Positions 36,246 to 47,747 of a DNA stretch of 64,000 nucleotides are shown one piece after another. The notes under the pieces were generated by a model. That model made no database searches. It was not told where the DNA came from and worked only from the letters and a program-made list of their open reading frames with translations. The translations under genes and the position numbers were made by a program. This DNA is from Coccinella septempunctata (taxonomy: Eukaryota; Arthropoda; Insecta; Coleoptera; Coccinellidae), in NCBI RefSeq assembly GCF_907165205.1, contig NC_058189.1, positions 69,463,815 to 69,527,814 of the forward strand. Reading direction: 5' to 3'. Position 1 is the stretch's first letter; each line of letters opens with the position of its first letter.

Positions 36246-36363
36246 GGGAACATCCCGCAGCGATGCATCATGGGCGCGCCGCCACGACACGCCTTTCCCG
36301 TGTGCTCCTGCTCCTGATCTCCGCCGGAACGGTGCTGCTCCTCTGCGGCCGCAGCGGGACTGC
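36246..36363 (+). CDS. Orphan first coding exon with signal peptide
   Basis: A 118-bp GC-rich segment is bounded by TTTCTGTTTCAG (acceptor, ends 36,245) and GC|GTAACA (donor at 36,364). From the ATG at 36,263 it encodes MHHGRAATTRLSRV followed by LLLLISAGTVLLLCGRS. That is a basic start, a 13-residue leucine-rich core and a small-residue end, the anatomy of a signal peptide of a secreted or membrane protein. Unspliced, the frame stops four bases beyond the donor, so splicing is needed. The rest of the gene is not recognisable in the window: downstream exons must follow a long intron or lie outside. The strong composition contrast with the AT-rich flanks argues for selection. Identity unknown. 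The exon could also begin at a transcription start rather than the acceptor. Confidence 0.5.
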
Positions 36364-36369
36364 GTAACA

Positions 36370-37170
36370 GAACGGACGACCTTGGACCGGTCCCTGCTTC
36401 GGCGCCAATTGACACTAGGCCGTTTCGCCGCTGAATTATGTGAATGTGCCAGTTCGGACGTTTCGACCAGGTCGGAAGTGATGGATCGGTGATGCGGATA
36501 TCCGGCCCGCAGGAGGACCGGCAAGACGGGGGTTTTTCTACTGAATTAACGGCATAACTGACTCGGTGTTTGGAGCCACTATTTCTGCAGTTATTGGAGA
36601 TGACAGGATCAGAAAGTAGGGAAATACAGCCGATTTATGTTCGAAGTATTTGGGAGTTTGAATGAGTGCGACAGGGTATATTTTACATCTGCACTTTCGA
36701 CGGGAGTCTAAATTTGAGAACACAGTTTTAATATATGAAGGTCATAGTGTACAATGCCACACAGACACGTACTTTTTACAGGTGCGATTCATTGATAGAT
36801 GTTAATTAGAAGTTGCGCCATAATATTGTCTGAAATTGAAGATCGTGCTTGTTGTGAATGGATTGAACAGTACTGTCAAATGTCAACGTATAATGTTGCA
36901 CAAAAATGTATTCAAGATTGAATAGACACTCAACCAGTAACTCCTGCCATACTCTTTGGGTAGCTATCAAGCTTTTTTATATATTTCAGGCGAAATCTGT
37001 GACATTGTCGAAAAACCAGCTTTTCTACTCTTCCTTCCCGGTTACATTTCTTCTGTAATGTTAAGTTCAAACAACTGAGTTTTTACCATATGGGTATATG
37101 CCAACAATTTTGTTTTGGAAGTTGCGGAGGAAAGATTGAGTCTTGGTTCATTTCTTTACAAGTGGCGCTA
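36370..37170. other. No recognised feature
   Basis: Composition falls back to AT-rich after 36,540, with no open frame of note. Confidence 0.4.
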
Positions 37171-37177
37171 TAGTATT

Positions 37178-38553
37178 TATTTGTTTCTCATTTGTAAACG
37201 TCAGTTTCCAAAAACACGATATTAATCAAGAAAGTTTATTTTATCAAGTCACTAACTTGTAAAACTGACAGTTAACTTGCAAAATTTTAACAAGTTAGTA
37301 GTATTATTTACATTAAAAAATTTTGTTTTATCGTTATATATGTTGAAAATCATAGTACAATTGTTATTTCCAGTAACACAGATTTTTGATGATGAACCAT
37401 CTGTTGACTCAGAAACTGCTGAACACTGCAGAACATTTGTACTCTCCTTGCTACCAAATAATTTGCTAGACATTTCGATTTTTTTGTTGACCGAATCATC
37501 GACATAACTCATCGCAATTTCGGTGCTCTTCCACCCTCCTGCGCGCTTTAGTGCTAAAATATCTCCACCCGAATCCTCAACCATAGTGGCTCCAGTTCTG
37601 CGAAAAGAGTGGCCGGTGTATAACTCTGGGTCTTTTAAACCTAAATATTTCGCTTTTTTCTTTGGGACACCACCAATAGTGTGCTGGCCAGCATTAAGGG
37701 AAATGCACTTTCCATGTCGGCATGTCAGAAAAAATCTTAGGCTTTCTGTTCCAGGAGGCCGAAGATTTATATATTTTCTGTATAACATGCAGGGCTTGAA
37801 GCTGCAGCCATCATCGGTTATGGTGAATCTTCTTGTTGTTAAATTTTTTGTTTGCCGCAATGTCACAATAACGTATTTTCTCATATCTTCTACATCATTC
37901 ATGTTTAAGGAGAGAATTTCGTCACATCGACAATATCCAAAAATCCCAAATATTGTTACAATTTTCGCCAGCAACCACTGGTCATCAGGAGCATGTAAAA
38001 GAAATTGTTCAGCCTCTTCTTTACTTGAAACCTTGGCCTTTTTTGGCGTATAACGCTCATTTTTTCGTTTCTAAAACGCTTAACCTTTTGAAATCTGTAA
38101 ATGACAACTAAACATCATATTTTTCAATAAATTTTTTAAGGAAAACAAACCTGCGAACAGGGACATTTTCTTTCATCTCCAAGCAGCTTTTCAGCACAGA
38201 CCATTTTGCCCATAAAGTATTAGGGCTGAATCTAGCTGATAGTTGATTCAAGTAGACCAACAAAACATCTTCAGTTACCCCAATCACACTATTTTTGTTT
38301 TGCCACTTTTTGTAATCGTCGTATTCTCGCTCGTACCTTGAAGCTGATTTTGCAGATAATAAACTTGTAGCTACACTGCTGGCTGCCTCAATAATTTCTT
38401 TTGGTACATTCATTTACGCTTTCGCCAAAACAAATGTAAAGAAAAATAAACAGACATGTTCATGGCAACGCTTCCATAGCTTACGACATTTGCGTCAAAT
38501 TATTGAGATTTTTTTGGAATTTATCTAACCTTTTTACAAATGAGAAACAAATA
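37178..38553 (-). mobile_element. Tyrosine-recombinase element with inverted termini
   Basis: A 21-bp sequence at 37,178-37,198 (core TTGTTTCTCATTTGTAAA) is perfectly repeated in inverted orientation at 38,533-38,553. These repeats tightly enclose a single recombinase gene on the minus strand, with about 120 bp of leader and about 55 bp after the stop. The span is 1,376 bp. TATA lies just outside on both sides (37,169-37,172 and 38,557-38,560) but at different distances from the repeats, so I do not claim a target duplication. The compact one-gene layout is like Crypton elements, which however normally lack inverted termini. Confidence 0.75.
37252..38413 (-). CDS. Crypton-like tyrosine recombinase
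   Basis: The N-terminal part (38,413-38,111) reads MNVPKEIIEAASSVATSLLS..RYEREYDDYKKW, a SAM-like core-binding domain of about 100 residues. The catalytic part (about 38,067-37,252) follows after 43 bp that contain a stop but end in GTTTTAG, so a very short intron (donor GAT|GTTTAG, weak) is possible. Numbered from the methionine at 37,974, the active-site set is present: Arg16 (GYCRCDE), Lys43, His122 and Arg125 (GHSFRRTG), Trp148 and the nucleophile Tyr157 (AMSYVDD). Such enzymes cut and rejoin DNA through a 3'-phosphotyrosine link. No other lesion is visible, so the enzyme may be functional. If the gap is not an intron, this is a lightly damaged pseudogene. Confidence 0.8.
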
Positions 38554-38581
38554 GAGTATAAAACAAAACACGCAAGGCTCA

Positions 38582-38623
38582 AGGAGGTAACTGACTCGCC
38601 TGCGGCTCGTCAGTTATATCCTC
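38582..38623. other. Perfect-stem hairpin beside the recombinase element
   Basis: GGAGGTAACTGAC and GTCAGTTATATCCTCC flank a 13-base GC-rich loop (TCGCCTGCGGCTC). The stem is interrupted by a 3-base bulge. It lies 28 bp outside the right inverted terminus. Role unknown. Confidence 0.5.
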
Positions 38624-41600
38624 CATTCGCCAGTAAAAACCCTCTTACCTTGTTGTAATGTTATATACTATATCAATACTTCAGTGTCGTCCATCATTTC
38701 TGTTACCTTCTTATCGAGTTTTGAGTTGTGTTGCTCTGATGAGGATGAAACTTCCGGGATACTGGTCATGACCTACTCTTTTTCGACGGACATGGTATTT
38801 TGTTGATTAGCTTGAACTTTTTAGAGCTAAATGAAACATAAATTATGGATAAAACGTGAGAAAGTACGGAACATTGTTTCCAATACGAAAATATTCGGAG
38901 AATATAGGCGAATTTTTAATTTTTTGTTGATGGGTCTATTCTGTATCTCTCGATTGGGTCTATCTACAATCCCACTTCTGTTAGAGCTGCTCTGGCACTA
39001 CAGCGTCAAGTTCACCCTTAATGAGAATCCATGTTATCCAAACTGATTTCATGTTTACGTCGCTGAAAACCGAAATGAAGTGTTCCAAGCTCTCAAACTC
39101 AGCGGATTAATTAATGATTTCGCAGTAATTGCTTCGTGAGTCGCAGCAATTACGTTATGAAGTTATGGAGCCGCAAAAACTCGCAAATCTGCCACTGTTT
39201 ACGGCCAGTTTTAATAGTGAAAAATCTGTCGCGGACGCTTGATGAATGGTACATGGAAAATTTAATTTTGGACGGTGTAAAGTCCGCAATCGACGAATTC
39301 CTTGTCGAACTGTTAACGAATGGTCCGTTCAAATGAAAATATCCATCCAATAAATATTAATTATTGCTTGTTGGAAAAGCAGACTTGTTCGAATAAACCG
39401 TCATATTTTGTGGGTTGTGCAGAAGCTGGATAAATATTTGATCGTATAAATAATTGCTTCATTTCATTCGGAGACTTTCCTACATTTTCACATTATCCGC
39501 GTTCGTTTTGCAATTTGCAATTTGCCAATTTATCAATCCTGTCTGGCACAAGTTCATCGAATTCACTGAGGATGAAATAGTGTATAGAAAAATCTTCATG
39601 ATCACACAAACACCACTGAAATATTCAGAAAGAATATAGACTTTTCGAATTCTTTAAAAGCCACTGTGTACTAACAAAAAACGTTTTTCCTTTCTCAAAT
39701 ACTACCTCCCTTTCACCCCAAAATTAGTTCACTCCATTTCTGACAGACATCTTGAACTTTCGACCAAAAATCCTGCAATACTTAGTTCAACTGGATTCAT
39801 CATAGCTTATTTTCATTTGATATTCATGTTCATTTCCAATCGTTCTTGCCCAGTGAATCTCGTTCGTGATTCTTACAAATGAATTTTCAACATCTTTGAT
39901 TGCTACAGAATATCTGCCAACATATCTCGAATTTAAGTTCTTTATTTGCCAACTGATGTTTTATCGACAAAATATTTTCGGAAAAGAATTATATAGAACA
40001 CTGATGAAATTTTGAGATTTCAAAAGACTAGAAACGATCAGAAAAATTTTGTGTGACTGGATGCAGTGCTTGGAAAATATGAAAAGTTGTGGACAATACA
40101 CAGATAAAAACACAATGTGGAAATACATATCCCAGAAGGGAATATGATGGTGTTGACTATATTGTAAATATTTCACTAGCTAAGAAGTTTGTGATAAAAT
40201 GACCACTTTTCTGTTGGTTCTGATGTAAGTACCTGTTAAGAGTTTCAGAACTTGAGATGTAGCCCTAGATATAAGATCACAAACACATACAAACACTCAC
40301 ATAAATTCATGTAAGTTTCAACATCGTTATAAAATGTATATAGACTAAGATAATCGATATTTTTCATGGCTTTTATTGAAGGCTTCTTTTGATATATTTT
40401 TTTAACGACTTTGAAAGGTATACTACGTTATATTATGTCATAGATTTCCTCACTTCTCTTATCCTTGTGAGTAAATTGTTAAATTTATTACATGCTTTAT
40501 CTTCCACATAGCTCCACAACCAGGATCCTGATTAATTTTCTTCAAACCAATCCAATTGAATTAAACTCTTTTTAGGTATGCCAATGGTTGAATCAATTTT
40601 AGTAGATTATGTTGATTAGATTACGATGTTTCACTGTTTATTCTCCTCACCGTCAATCTATCGAGACTTTGCTGATTCCACATACCTAACACTTAACTTG
40701 TAAATCGAAGTAGCTGTTGTAAGGTTTGACATTGCTTTTTTTTAACAGTGACATTTAATTGAGTGTCAAAGATATGTAAGAGTTGTTTACTCTAAGAATT
40801 TCGAATTGATTTATTAATAAAGATATGATGATTTATCTGTGGTTTTTTTTCATACAAGACTATAAGATATCTAACTTCAACAAAGGATTGAATTATGCAT
40901 TTTTCATTTTCATAGCGTTAGAGTCATTATAAGACAGTTGAACATTACCAAGGTAAGTAAATCAGAAACTGCGGTTGGAATGGAAGGAAGAATTATCATA
41001 ATAACCCTCGTTAAACCTTTTGTATTTCAGATTTAATTAGTACTCTCCAATGATTAATCTCAAGTTTGTTGCGATATGCGCCCAAATCTAACATCTAGTT
41101 CCAAACCCATCAATATTCATCAAGATATATCTGTCTCTCGTCATATCTGGCAGTATGCATAATGCATACGCCACAGTCACCAAAATGGTATATGCGACTA
41201 CTCAATTCCATCAAGTTAAATCTGCCGTCAATTACATAACGTGTACCTACGTTCTAGCATCGTATGACAGTCGATTCACTCAGGATTTGGAGTGACATTC
41301 AACTCACAGTTCCTGAAGTTTTCGAACAAACGGCTTTAAGGGCAAAGCCTATGAGGATAACGATCATGTTGGTGTACCCAATCGCAATGTTTTTGTTAGG
41401 TAGAGTAGGAATAGCTCCCTTACACATTTAAAAGTTGGATGGAAGGTTGAAAAGGCAAAGCATCTGGTAGGTATCAAGTAGAAACTGGAATTATAACAAT
41501 GAATACGTGATAGGTGTAGTATTTAATGATGCAACTTTATATTTGTCTTGAGCTCAGATAACAAAGGGTTTGTAAATCGCAGAGTTATCCATTAAAAATC

Positions 41601-41965
41601 ATGAGGGAATGGCCAAAATACAGCTGGTTATTTCTTATCCGAAAACATTATTAATATTGCTTGAAGAAACATCGGGTCAAATATGCACCTCTTCTGAGAT
41701 AAAAAATGATAATTTTTGGTTTGTAAGTTTTTGTTCATCTTTTGGCCTTTCAATCTTATCGAACAAAACGTTAATTCATAGATAGTGGTATACGAGTATG
41801 TGAATACAGGAAAGAGTAAATTAAAATATTCCAACTAATAACTAGTAGTTGAGCCGACGATGCTAAATTGGGATTTACTCGATCGTCGTGGAGACCTAGT
41901 GGATTCTGAAGATTAGAGGGTTAAAAAAAAACAAAGGTTCTATTATGTAAGCACTTTCAGCGACC
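38624..41965. other. No recognised gene
   Basis: About 3.3 kb without a credible exon or repeat. The 66-codon frame at 39,136-39,336 is opposed by a comparable frame on the other strand and lies in a mildly GC-richer, repeat-free patch (39,000-39,350). Confidence 0.35.
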
Positions 41966-41967
41966 TA

Positions 41968-42990
41968 GAAAGCGTCTGCAGGTTCTCAAAGATGTAAAAA
42001 AAAACGTCAGATGAAAATACTGGAGCGTATCAGATTCAGATACTGTATATGCCTGTCTCTGATAATGAATTAATGTTAATCTGACAGTTTACTTGGTGAG
42101 GCTAGCCGTATAGGAGAGTTGAATATGGTAAAAAAAATTTCTAGCGGGTCAGATTGTTACAAGATATGTCAATTGGACCCAAAAGTAATCTACCTTGCAA
42201 GGGACTGACCATTCGTACGTGACGCAAAAGAAAAAAAATGGTTACTTGTACATACTCGAGCGTGTCAGATTTTCCTACAGATGGTTAATCTCGCTGTTGC
42301 AGACATGTTGACCCATCAATCTGACACTAATCAGGCAGGACTTTCTTAATCTGACAGTTTGAAGATGATAACAAGGATTTTTTTTTAATATCTCTCTTCC
42401 TGTACCTCTAATCGTCTCTGTATTTATTGTAAAAGTTGTGAATAATAAAATACTATACAAATTTTTATCTGAAGCAATTCTACATACTCTCAACCATTTT
42501 CGAGTTAGAAGGCAAGGCGATAAGGGCGAGGAGCTTAGCCACACATGCGAAAAGCCAAGGTCAAAGTAGGAACCCAGTCTAATGTACATTCATCGCCATA
42601 TATCTCAAAAACGTTTAAACGTAGAAGAAATTGCTTCGGACAAAATTTGTGAAGAATGTTATGCTCTACAACTTTAATAATGAGTTCGTAAACAATTTGA
42701 TGCTCAGGAGAGGAGATAATTCAAAAAAAACTGATTCTTATGATCTTCATGGCCAAACTTTATTGTTTCGGCTGAAACTGTCAAATTTAATTTTTGCCGT
42801 TATTCTTGAATCATTAGCTCTAAAATAGGAAAAAGAGCCACTGCGATCAGGAATGAACGTTTGACGTTTTTTTTTGCAAGTTTAGCGCACTCCCACACAT
42901 TCTCGTCACGATTGTGCCAGATTAAGAGTATATCATATACTTTTTCATCATGTAAATAACCACATATATCCTAATCAGAATGCTCGAATG
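41968..42990. mobile_element. 953-bp TIR-element family, copy 2 (inverted)
   Basis: Relative to 27,964-28,916 this copy is inverted and diverged. Matching landmarks include GTCTGCAGGTTCTCAAAGATG, CATACTCGAGCGTGTCAGATT, GACCCATCAATCTGACACTAAT, TGTACATTCATCG..ATATATCTC, ATTGTTTCGGCTGAAACTGTC and ACCACATATATCCTAATCAG. The outer ends are less well preserved than in copy 1. Confidence 0.7.
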
Positions 42991-43480
42991 GGCACTTATA
43001 TTGATGCAAGATGATTTTTGTTGAAGAATTTAACATTCTTATAATTATCTGTTAATTCCTTCGGGAGATACCCATTCCCAACCACTGCATTATATGCATT
43101 TCATAATTTCATCTTCATCGGTTAATATTTTTGAAATCTACAACTGATGTAACGTATTCAAACTTTAGCCAAAGAAGATAACTCTCCCCAAGGTAGTGCA
43201 TATTATGATATTACAATGATCTTTGGTATTTTTCATGCAACTGCAAACTGGATTTGGTATGCCTTCAATCAGTTTGTATAAACTCCAATTATGTTCGTCA
43301 CATATTATCCGAAGAGATTCGACATTGTGATAAAATAGGTAAAAACAGAAACTTTCACGTAGAACGGGCAACAAAGCGTTGATTTAAAACCCAAAAATAT
43401 TTTGACAATCGTCATAACCCCACATTTTCGGACTATCCAGAGTGAAATGTGTCAAATTTCCATGGCCAACCTAGTGATAA
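42990..43480 (-). repeat. ~500-bp dispersed repeat, copy 2
   Basis: Inverted counterpart of 17,215-17,720. The minus-strand frame 43,374-43,165 (LPVLRESFCFYLFYHNVESLRI and onwards) is better preserved than in copy 1. Its content is not recognised. Confidence 0.7.
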
Positions 43481-43502
43481 AATAAAAATGAATAGAGTAT
43501 AC

Positions 43503-43620
43503 AGATCTAATTTTGGTAGAGGTACTCTACAGGGTCCAAGGTATGTCCCCTTATATTAATCTGACACGCTCGAGTAAATCCCGATTTTTCCTCTTGGGCT
43601 CCCCAACTAATGTATTTTAT
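43503..43620. repeat. Dispersed repeat fragment, copy 2
   Basis: Same orientation and content as 880-1,015, beginning TTTTGGTAGAGGTACTCTACAG and including CACGCTCGAGTAAATCCCG. Confidence 0.7.
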
Positions 43621-44345
43621 CTCAATGTCACTCGCATGTTTCAGCTTGCGAGAAGACTTTTTTTTCGAAAAAGATAGGATGGTCATGGTTTAACACCAAA
43701 AAGCATTCCTGGTAGATCCTCATTGGACACGAAGCGTCTGAGTAATGAAACTCCCTTCTGTCGCATGAGATATATCGATTTCGCATATTTTGAAAGCGGC
43801 TCTATGATAACTTATGCGGAAATTGAACGTCTAGCCCCACTTACATCAGGCAGCCGAGCGTAAAGGTGTCCATTTCAGCACAACACCAGGGGAAAACGGC
43901 AAAGTGGGACCTGCTAATAATTAATTTCCCCTTTCAGAGGAATACCGAAAGCGTGGAAACTTTCGTGTTTTCTGCTTATTATTGCCTCCTGCCATAATCT
44001 GTAATTAAGTATGCTGCTAATACTATGTTGAGGACCATGACGAAAGCGTAAAATTTGCACGCTAAATGAATATTCATTTTTGCAGTCTTTACTTCCAGGG
44101 TCGAAACGAAATGAATAACTTATATGAATTCGTCGTGGGAGGGTTTACACTGTCAGTTTTCGGCGTTTTGTCCGGTCTTCAACGACCGTTTCACAGATTA
44201 ACTCGAATTAACATAGACGAAAGAGTTCCCGAGCAAAAATTAATACCCTGGATTGAATTTGGCAGGAAAGGATTTGCATTTTTTCGAGAAATTGATTATT
44301 TTCATGGGGAAATTTCTTGCGGATTCTATTTACGAAGAATTACAG
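43621..44345. other. No recognised gene
   Basis: A possible acceptor (TTCATTTTTGCAG) ends at 44,085 before an open frame running to 44,377. The encoded peptide is not recognisable and runs into the MITE that follows, so I do not annotate it. Confidence 0.35.
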
Positions 44346-44348
44346 GTA

Positions 44349-44941
44349 CAGGGTGGGCCAAATTCGTTGTGTACTGAGGGGATCTCGAGAACTATCAGAG
44401 CTAGAAGAAAACGGATGACATTTTCGAGCTCTTTTTCAGAGAAACAGTGAATGGTGAAAACCGTAGCCACCTGCCATTCTTCGTTCTTAAGTTATCAGCA
44501 AAAAATTAGATTTTAACGATTTAGAAAAGTTCTTATTACTTTTTTGTCTTTGGAGTCACAGATCTGAAACTTGAACCTTCTTAGGCACTTTCTCTTGTAG
44601 AATCTAGTGACAAAAATTTTTTCACTTTCAAAAATAAAAAATTCAATAAATTTTGCATTCAAAAAAACTAATTTGCCTTATCATTCGAAATGAAAGGAAA
44701 ATTTTGAGCTCGTTAGTGGATTCTACGTGAAAAAGTTCCTGTAGAAGGTTCAAGTTTCAGATCTGTAACTTCAAAGACAAAAAAGTTATGAGAACTCTTC
44801 GAAATCGACAAAATCTTATTTTTTGCTAATAACTCATTCTTTGTTTCTCTGAAAAAGAGCTCGGAAATGTTTAATTCGTCCTCTTCTAGCTCTCATAGTT
44901 CCTGAGAAACCCGCAATATACAACAAATTTTGCCCAGCCTG
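44349..44941. mobile_element. Foldback MITE, family 2
   Basis: The left arm begins CAGGGTGGGCCAAATTCGTT. The right arm, reverse complemented, begins CAGGCTGGGCAAAATTTGTT. The arms stay similar for about 250 bp (GAGCTAGAAGA, GAGCTCTTTTTCAGAGAAAC, TTCAAGTTTCAGATCTGTAACT). TA flanks both ends (44,347-44,348 and 44,942-44,943). There is no coding capacity. A related copy is at 57,012. Confidence 0.85.
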
Positions 44942-44949
44942 TACAGGAT

Positions 44950-46790
44950 ATTCACTGAAGAGCGAAAAAATACAATTAGTAATTTTTTTTTCTCAACCAT
45001 TTTCACTCAATTATTGCCAGAGTACAGAAGCAGACTGGTTTCTTGACATTCTTGTAGACAATTCCCTAAATATTCCAATTTTATTCAACAAAGCTTCAAT
45101 AGATTGTTCAAATTGGAATAATAAGTAAACAATGCCTTGACTTGAGATGCTGCAAAAATGAAAGAGGTTATGCTTATTTGACAATTGATTAGTCAATAAT
45201 ATTCTGTAAATGTTTTTTTGAGTCATGAAGCATTAACTCAATCGCATCCTAAGATCTACAAATGAGTCCATTAGTGCCATATCCCAAAGCTCCTTCACTT
45301 AATCGTGTTTGAATGAGACAAACAAATTGGGAGAAGGTGCTCTCAAACATATTTATTCATGACTCTCGATTACAAACTGGGAAAACAATTTCTACATCTG
45401 TGCTGTGACAGAGGCATTCCCCCTGGTCGAAAAGAATAATTAATGAAAAGTTTACCGTCACCGCCTTCCAAATATTTGCCCAATAAAACTAACTCAAGTT
45501 GGCGTATCACCTAAAATGTGGTAGGTATAATAAAATTTAATTCTAAACAATTTCAGCTCCCAAACTTCTCGCATCTCGCATCCACTATATATGAGATAGA
45601 GCATACTCAATTAGCATTTGAGGTATATGAGTCCTGAGAAGTCGTTGGTATTAAAATTGGTTTACAGAACTTTGCCGGGTATTTATTTAGACGAAAACTC
45701 GTATAGCAGATTATTTGATTGTCAAATGAATTGAGACCTATGCTAAGGCACCAAATTACTCTTGAAACCTGCAGTTTAAGAGTCCCATAACTCTGGAACA
45801 CCCTATCATCACCAGTTATTCATGTTTTCAAGGAAAACTACTCATAAGACGGAATTGTATTTTCAAACTTCAAGTGTACGTATTTATCAACTGAATATAA
45901 TTTAATTTTTTTTCCTCCTGACCCATTTTCAAGTGGGTGTCGCTAAAACCTCTACACTCTATTTAACAGGTGTTTGAAAAACTTTGTATATCTATCAATT
46001 GAAATTTCGATTATCAGATGAGACTGAAACACAATTGCGTTTCAAATTCGAGATTATACTGTCGGCTTATTCTGGTGATTCCTATGCTAATTGACACAGT
46101 GATCCTAGATTTACGCGTCCCAAGGACGAACCTAATCGGTTGAGCTGATAATGTTCAGGTTGATCCATCTCACTAGAGCACTTTGAACGGTCCATTGGAT
46201 TTCACTCCGCAGGCTGCGGATCTTGAAGATCTCGAGTTCCTTGCTTTATAGCAAATTTTTGGTCGATAAAACGTGGTTTCAACTAGAGGAAGAGTGCAAC
46301 TTTTCATCTCGTTATAAACAAATTCATTAGCATATAAATGAATCTGTGATTTCTTACTGAACATCAAATATTCACTCCACTCAAGTTCAGATAGAGATCA
46401 GGGAAGCCACTCAAACCAATTATGTAATCAAAATCATTCACCTTAGCTTATCGTACTCCGATAATGTTATCGCGCAATTCTGATAGATAAACCGAGCTAG
46501 ATTGAAGATTGCTCTGGAGGGAATAGAACTTGTCGAACCGTTTATCTGCTCCAATCTACATTCCTTACACAATAATCTATCAATTAAGCTGAGTGTCAAA
46601 ACGGAGCAGAATCTTCGAAGTTTCAGCGTTGTCAGGTCTGATGTTTTTCCATCAATTCAAGAAGAAAGAACGAAATGGATTGAGATGATCAGATTGGTAG
46701 TTTGATGATTTGTACAAGGTCTTTGCCGAGAACACCAACAAGCTAATTTTCAGCACTAAATTAGTTTTACATGAAGATCTGAATCACCCT
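44950..46790. other. No recognised gene
   Basis: Short frames on both strands without identifiable content. I see no repeat boundaries. Confidence 0.4.
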
Positions 46791-46793
46791 ATA

Positions 46794-47424
46794 CAGGGTG
46801 TGAGTCTTTGACTCATACCAATATGTAGACAGTAGATACTAGAGATAAAAAGAAACCCTTTTTTCATTTACCATTTCTTCCGAATCGGCTCGGTTTAAAA
46901 GATAGAGGATGTTAAAAATATTAAAAAATTTTTAGTTCATCTCACTAATGGTTTTCTCGAATGAAATGAATTTCGGCACATAGTTTTTTACTTATTTGAT
47001 GAATCTTATTCGAACACAAGATATCACCCACGTCTTGCAGTTTTCCCATCATGACCATTACGTACAATAAAAATGGAAAATTAAAAGAACCCAATTCTTG
47101 AACTGAGTTTGACGCTATCTAATAAATATCTGAACGTTTTGTAAGAGTATTCTTCATATTTCCTCGTATAATGCGCCGTTTTCGAGTAATTTGATGTTCA
47201 CAAATTAAAAAATATCTGTGAAATTTGCAAAGTTGAATACTTTGACCGAATGCAGCTCTTTTTGAAAGATCTACAGATGTGTAGTATCACAGATTTAGAT
47301 AGTCATTCTGAAGGTAATTTTATTTCTCCAGGGGTGGCAGAGCTCATTATTAAAACTTAAAATGGTATAGAAAAAAGTTTTTCTTCTGACCTCAAAAATC
47401 TACTATTGAAATACTCCAACGACT
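46794..47424. mobile_element. Long-TIR MITE, nearly complete
   Basis: It begins after TA with CAGGGTGTGAGTCTTTGACTC and proceeds through TCCGAATCGGCTCGGTTTAAAA, ATATCACCCACGTCTTGCAGT, GCGCCGTTTTCGAGTAATTTGATG, CTACAGATGTGTAGTATCACAG and ACCTCAAAAATCTACTATTGAAA. The final TIR bases have decayed into a T-run. It lies about 320 bp upstream of the DPYD start codon, so it may overlap its promoter region. Confidence 0.85.
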
Positions 47425-47430
47425 TTTTTT

Positions 47431-47747
47431 AGGTTCTCCAAGAGGACGGAGAATTTTCAAAATTTCTGGCAATTTCCTGATTCAATTTATTAAATAAATC
47501 ACCACCTCTCGATGGTCTGTGACTTCACTCGAAACACAGCATTCTGAAGAATTAGGTACTACCGGCAACATTGATACCTATTGTTGATCATCAACTCGAC
47601 TTATCGAACTAGTCAACCAATTTGAGAATTGGTAAATGCCACAGTCACTCCTGACGAGTCATACCAGTGTGTATGTTCGTGAGAGTGCTGATAACGACGA
47701 ATTTAATATTTTGTTTCGTGAAATAGTGAACTGAAGCGGATACTAAC
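47431..47747 (+). promoter_or_regulatory. Upstream and leader region of DPYD
   Basis: This 317-bp interval lies between a MITE and the DPYD start codon. It must contain at least part of the 5' leader unless a further upstream exon exists. I see no clear TATA box or initiator, so the start of transcription is not placed. Confidence 0.35.

Noticed and set aside
36186..36524. 112-codon minus-strand open frame
   Set aside because: An arginine-rich frame produced by the GC-rich patch; the plus-strand signal-peptide exon with splice sites is the better reading.
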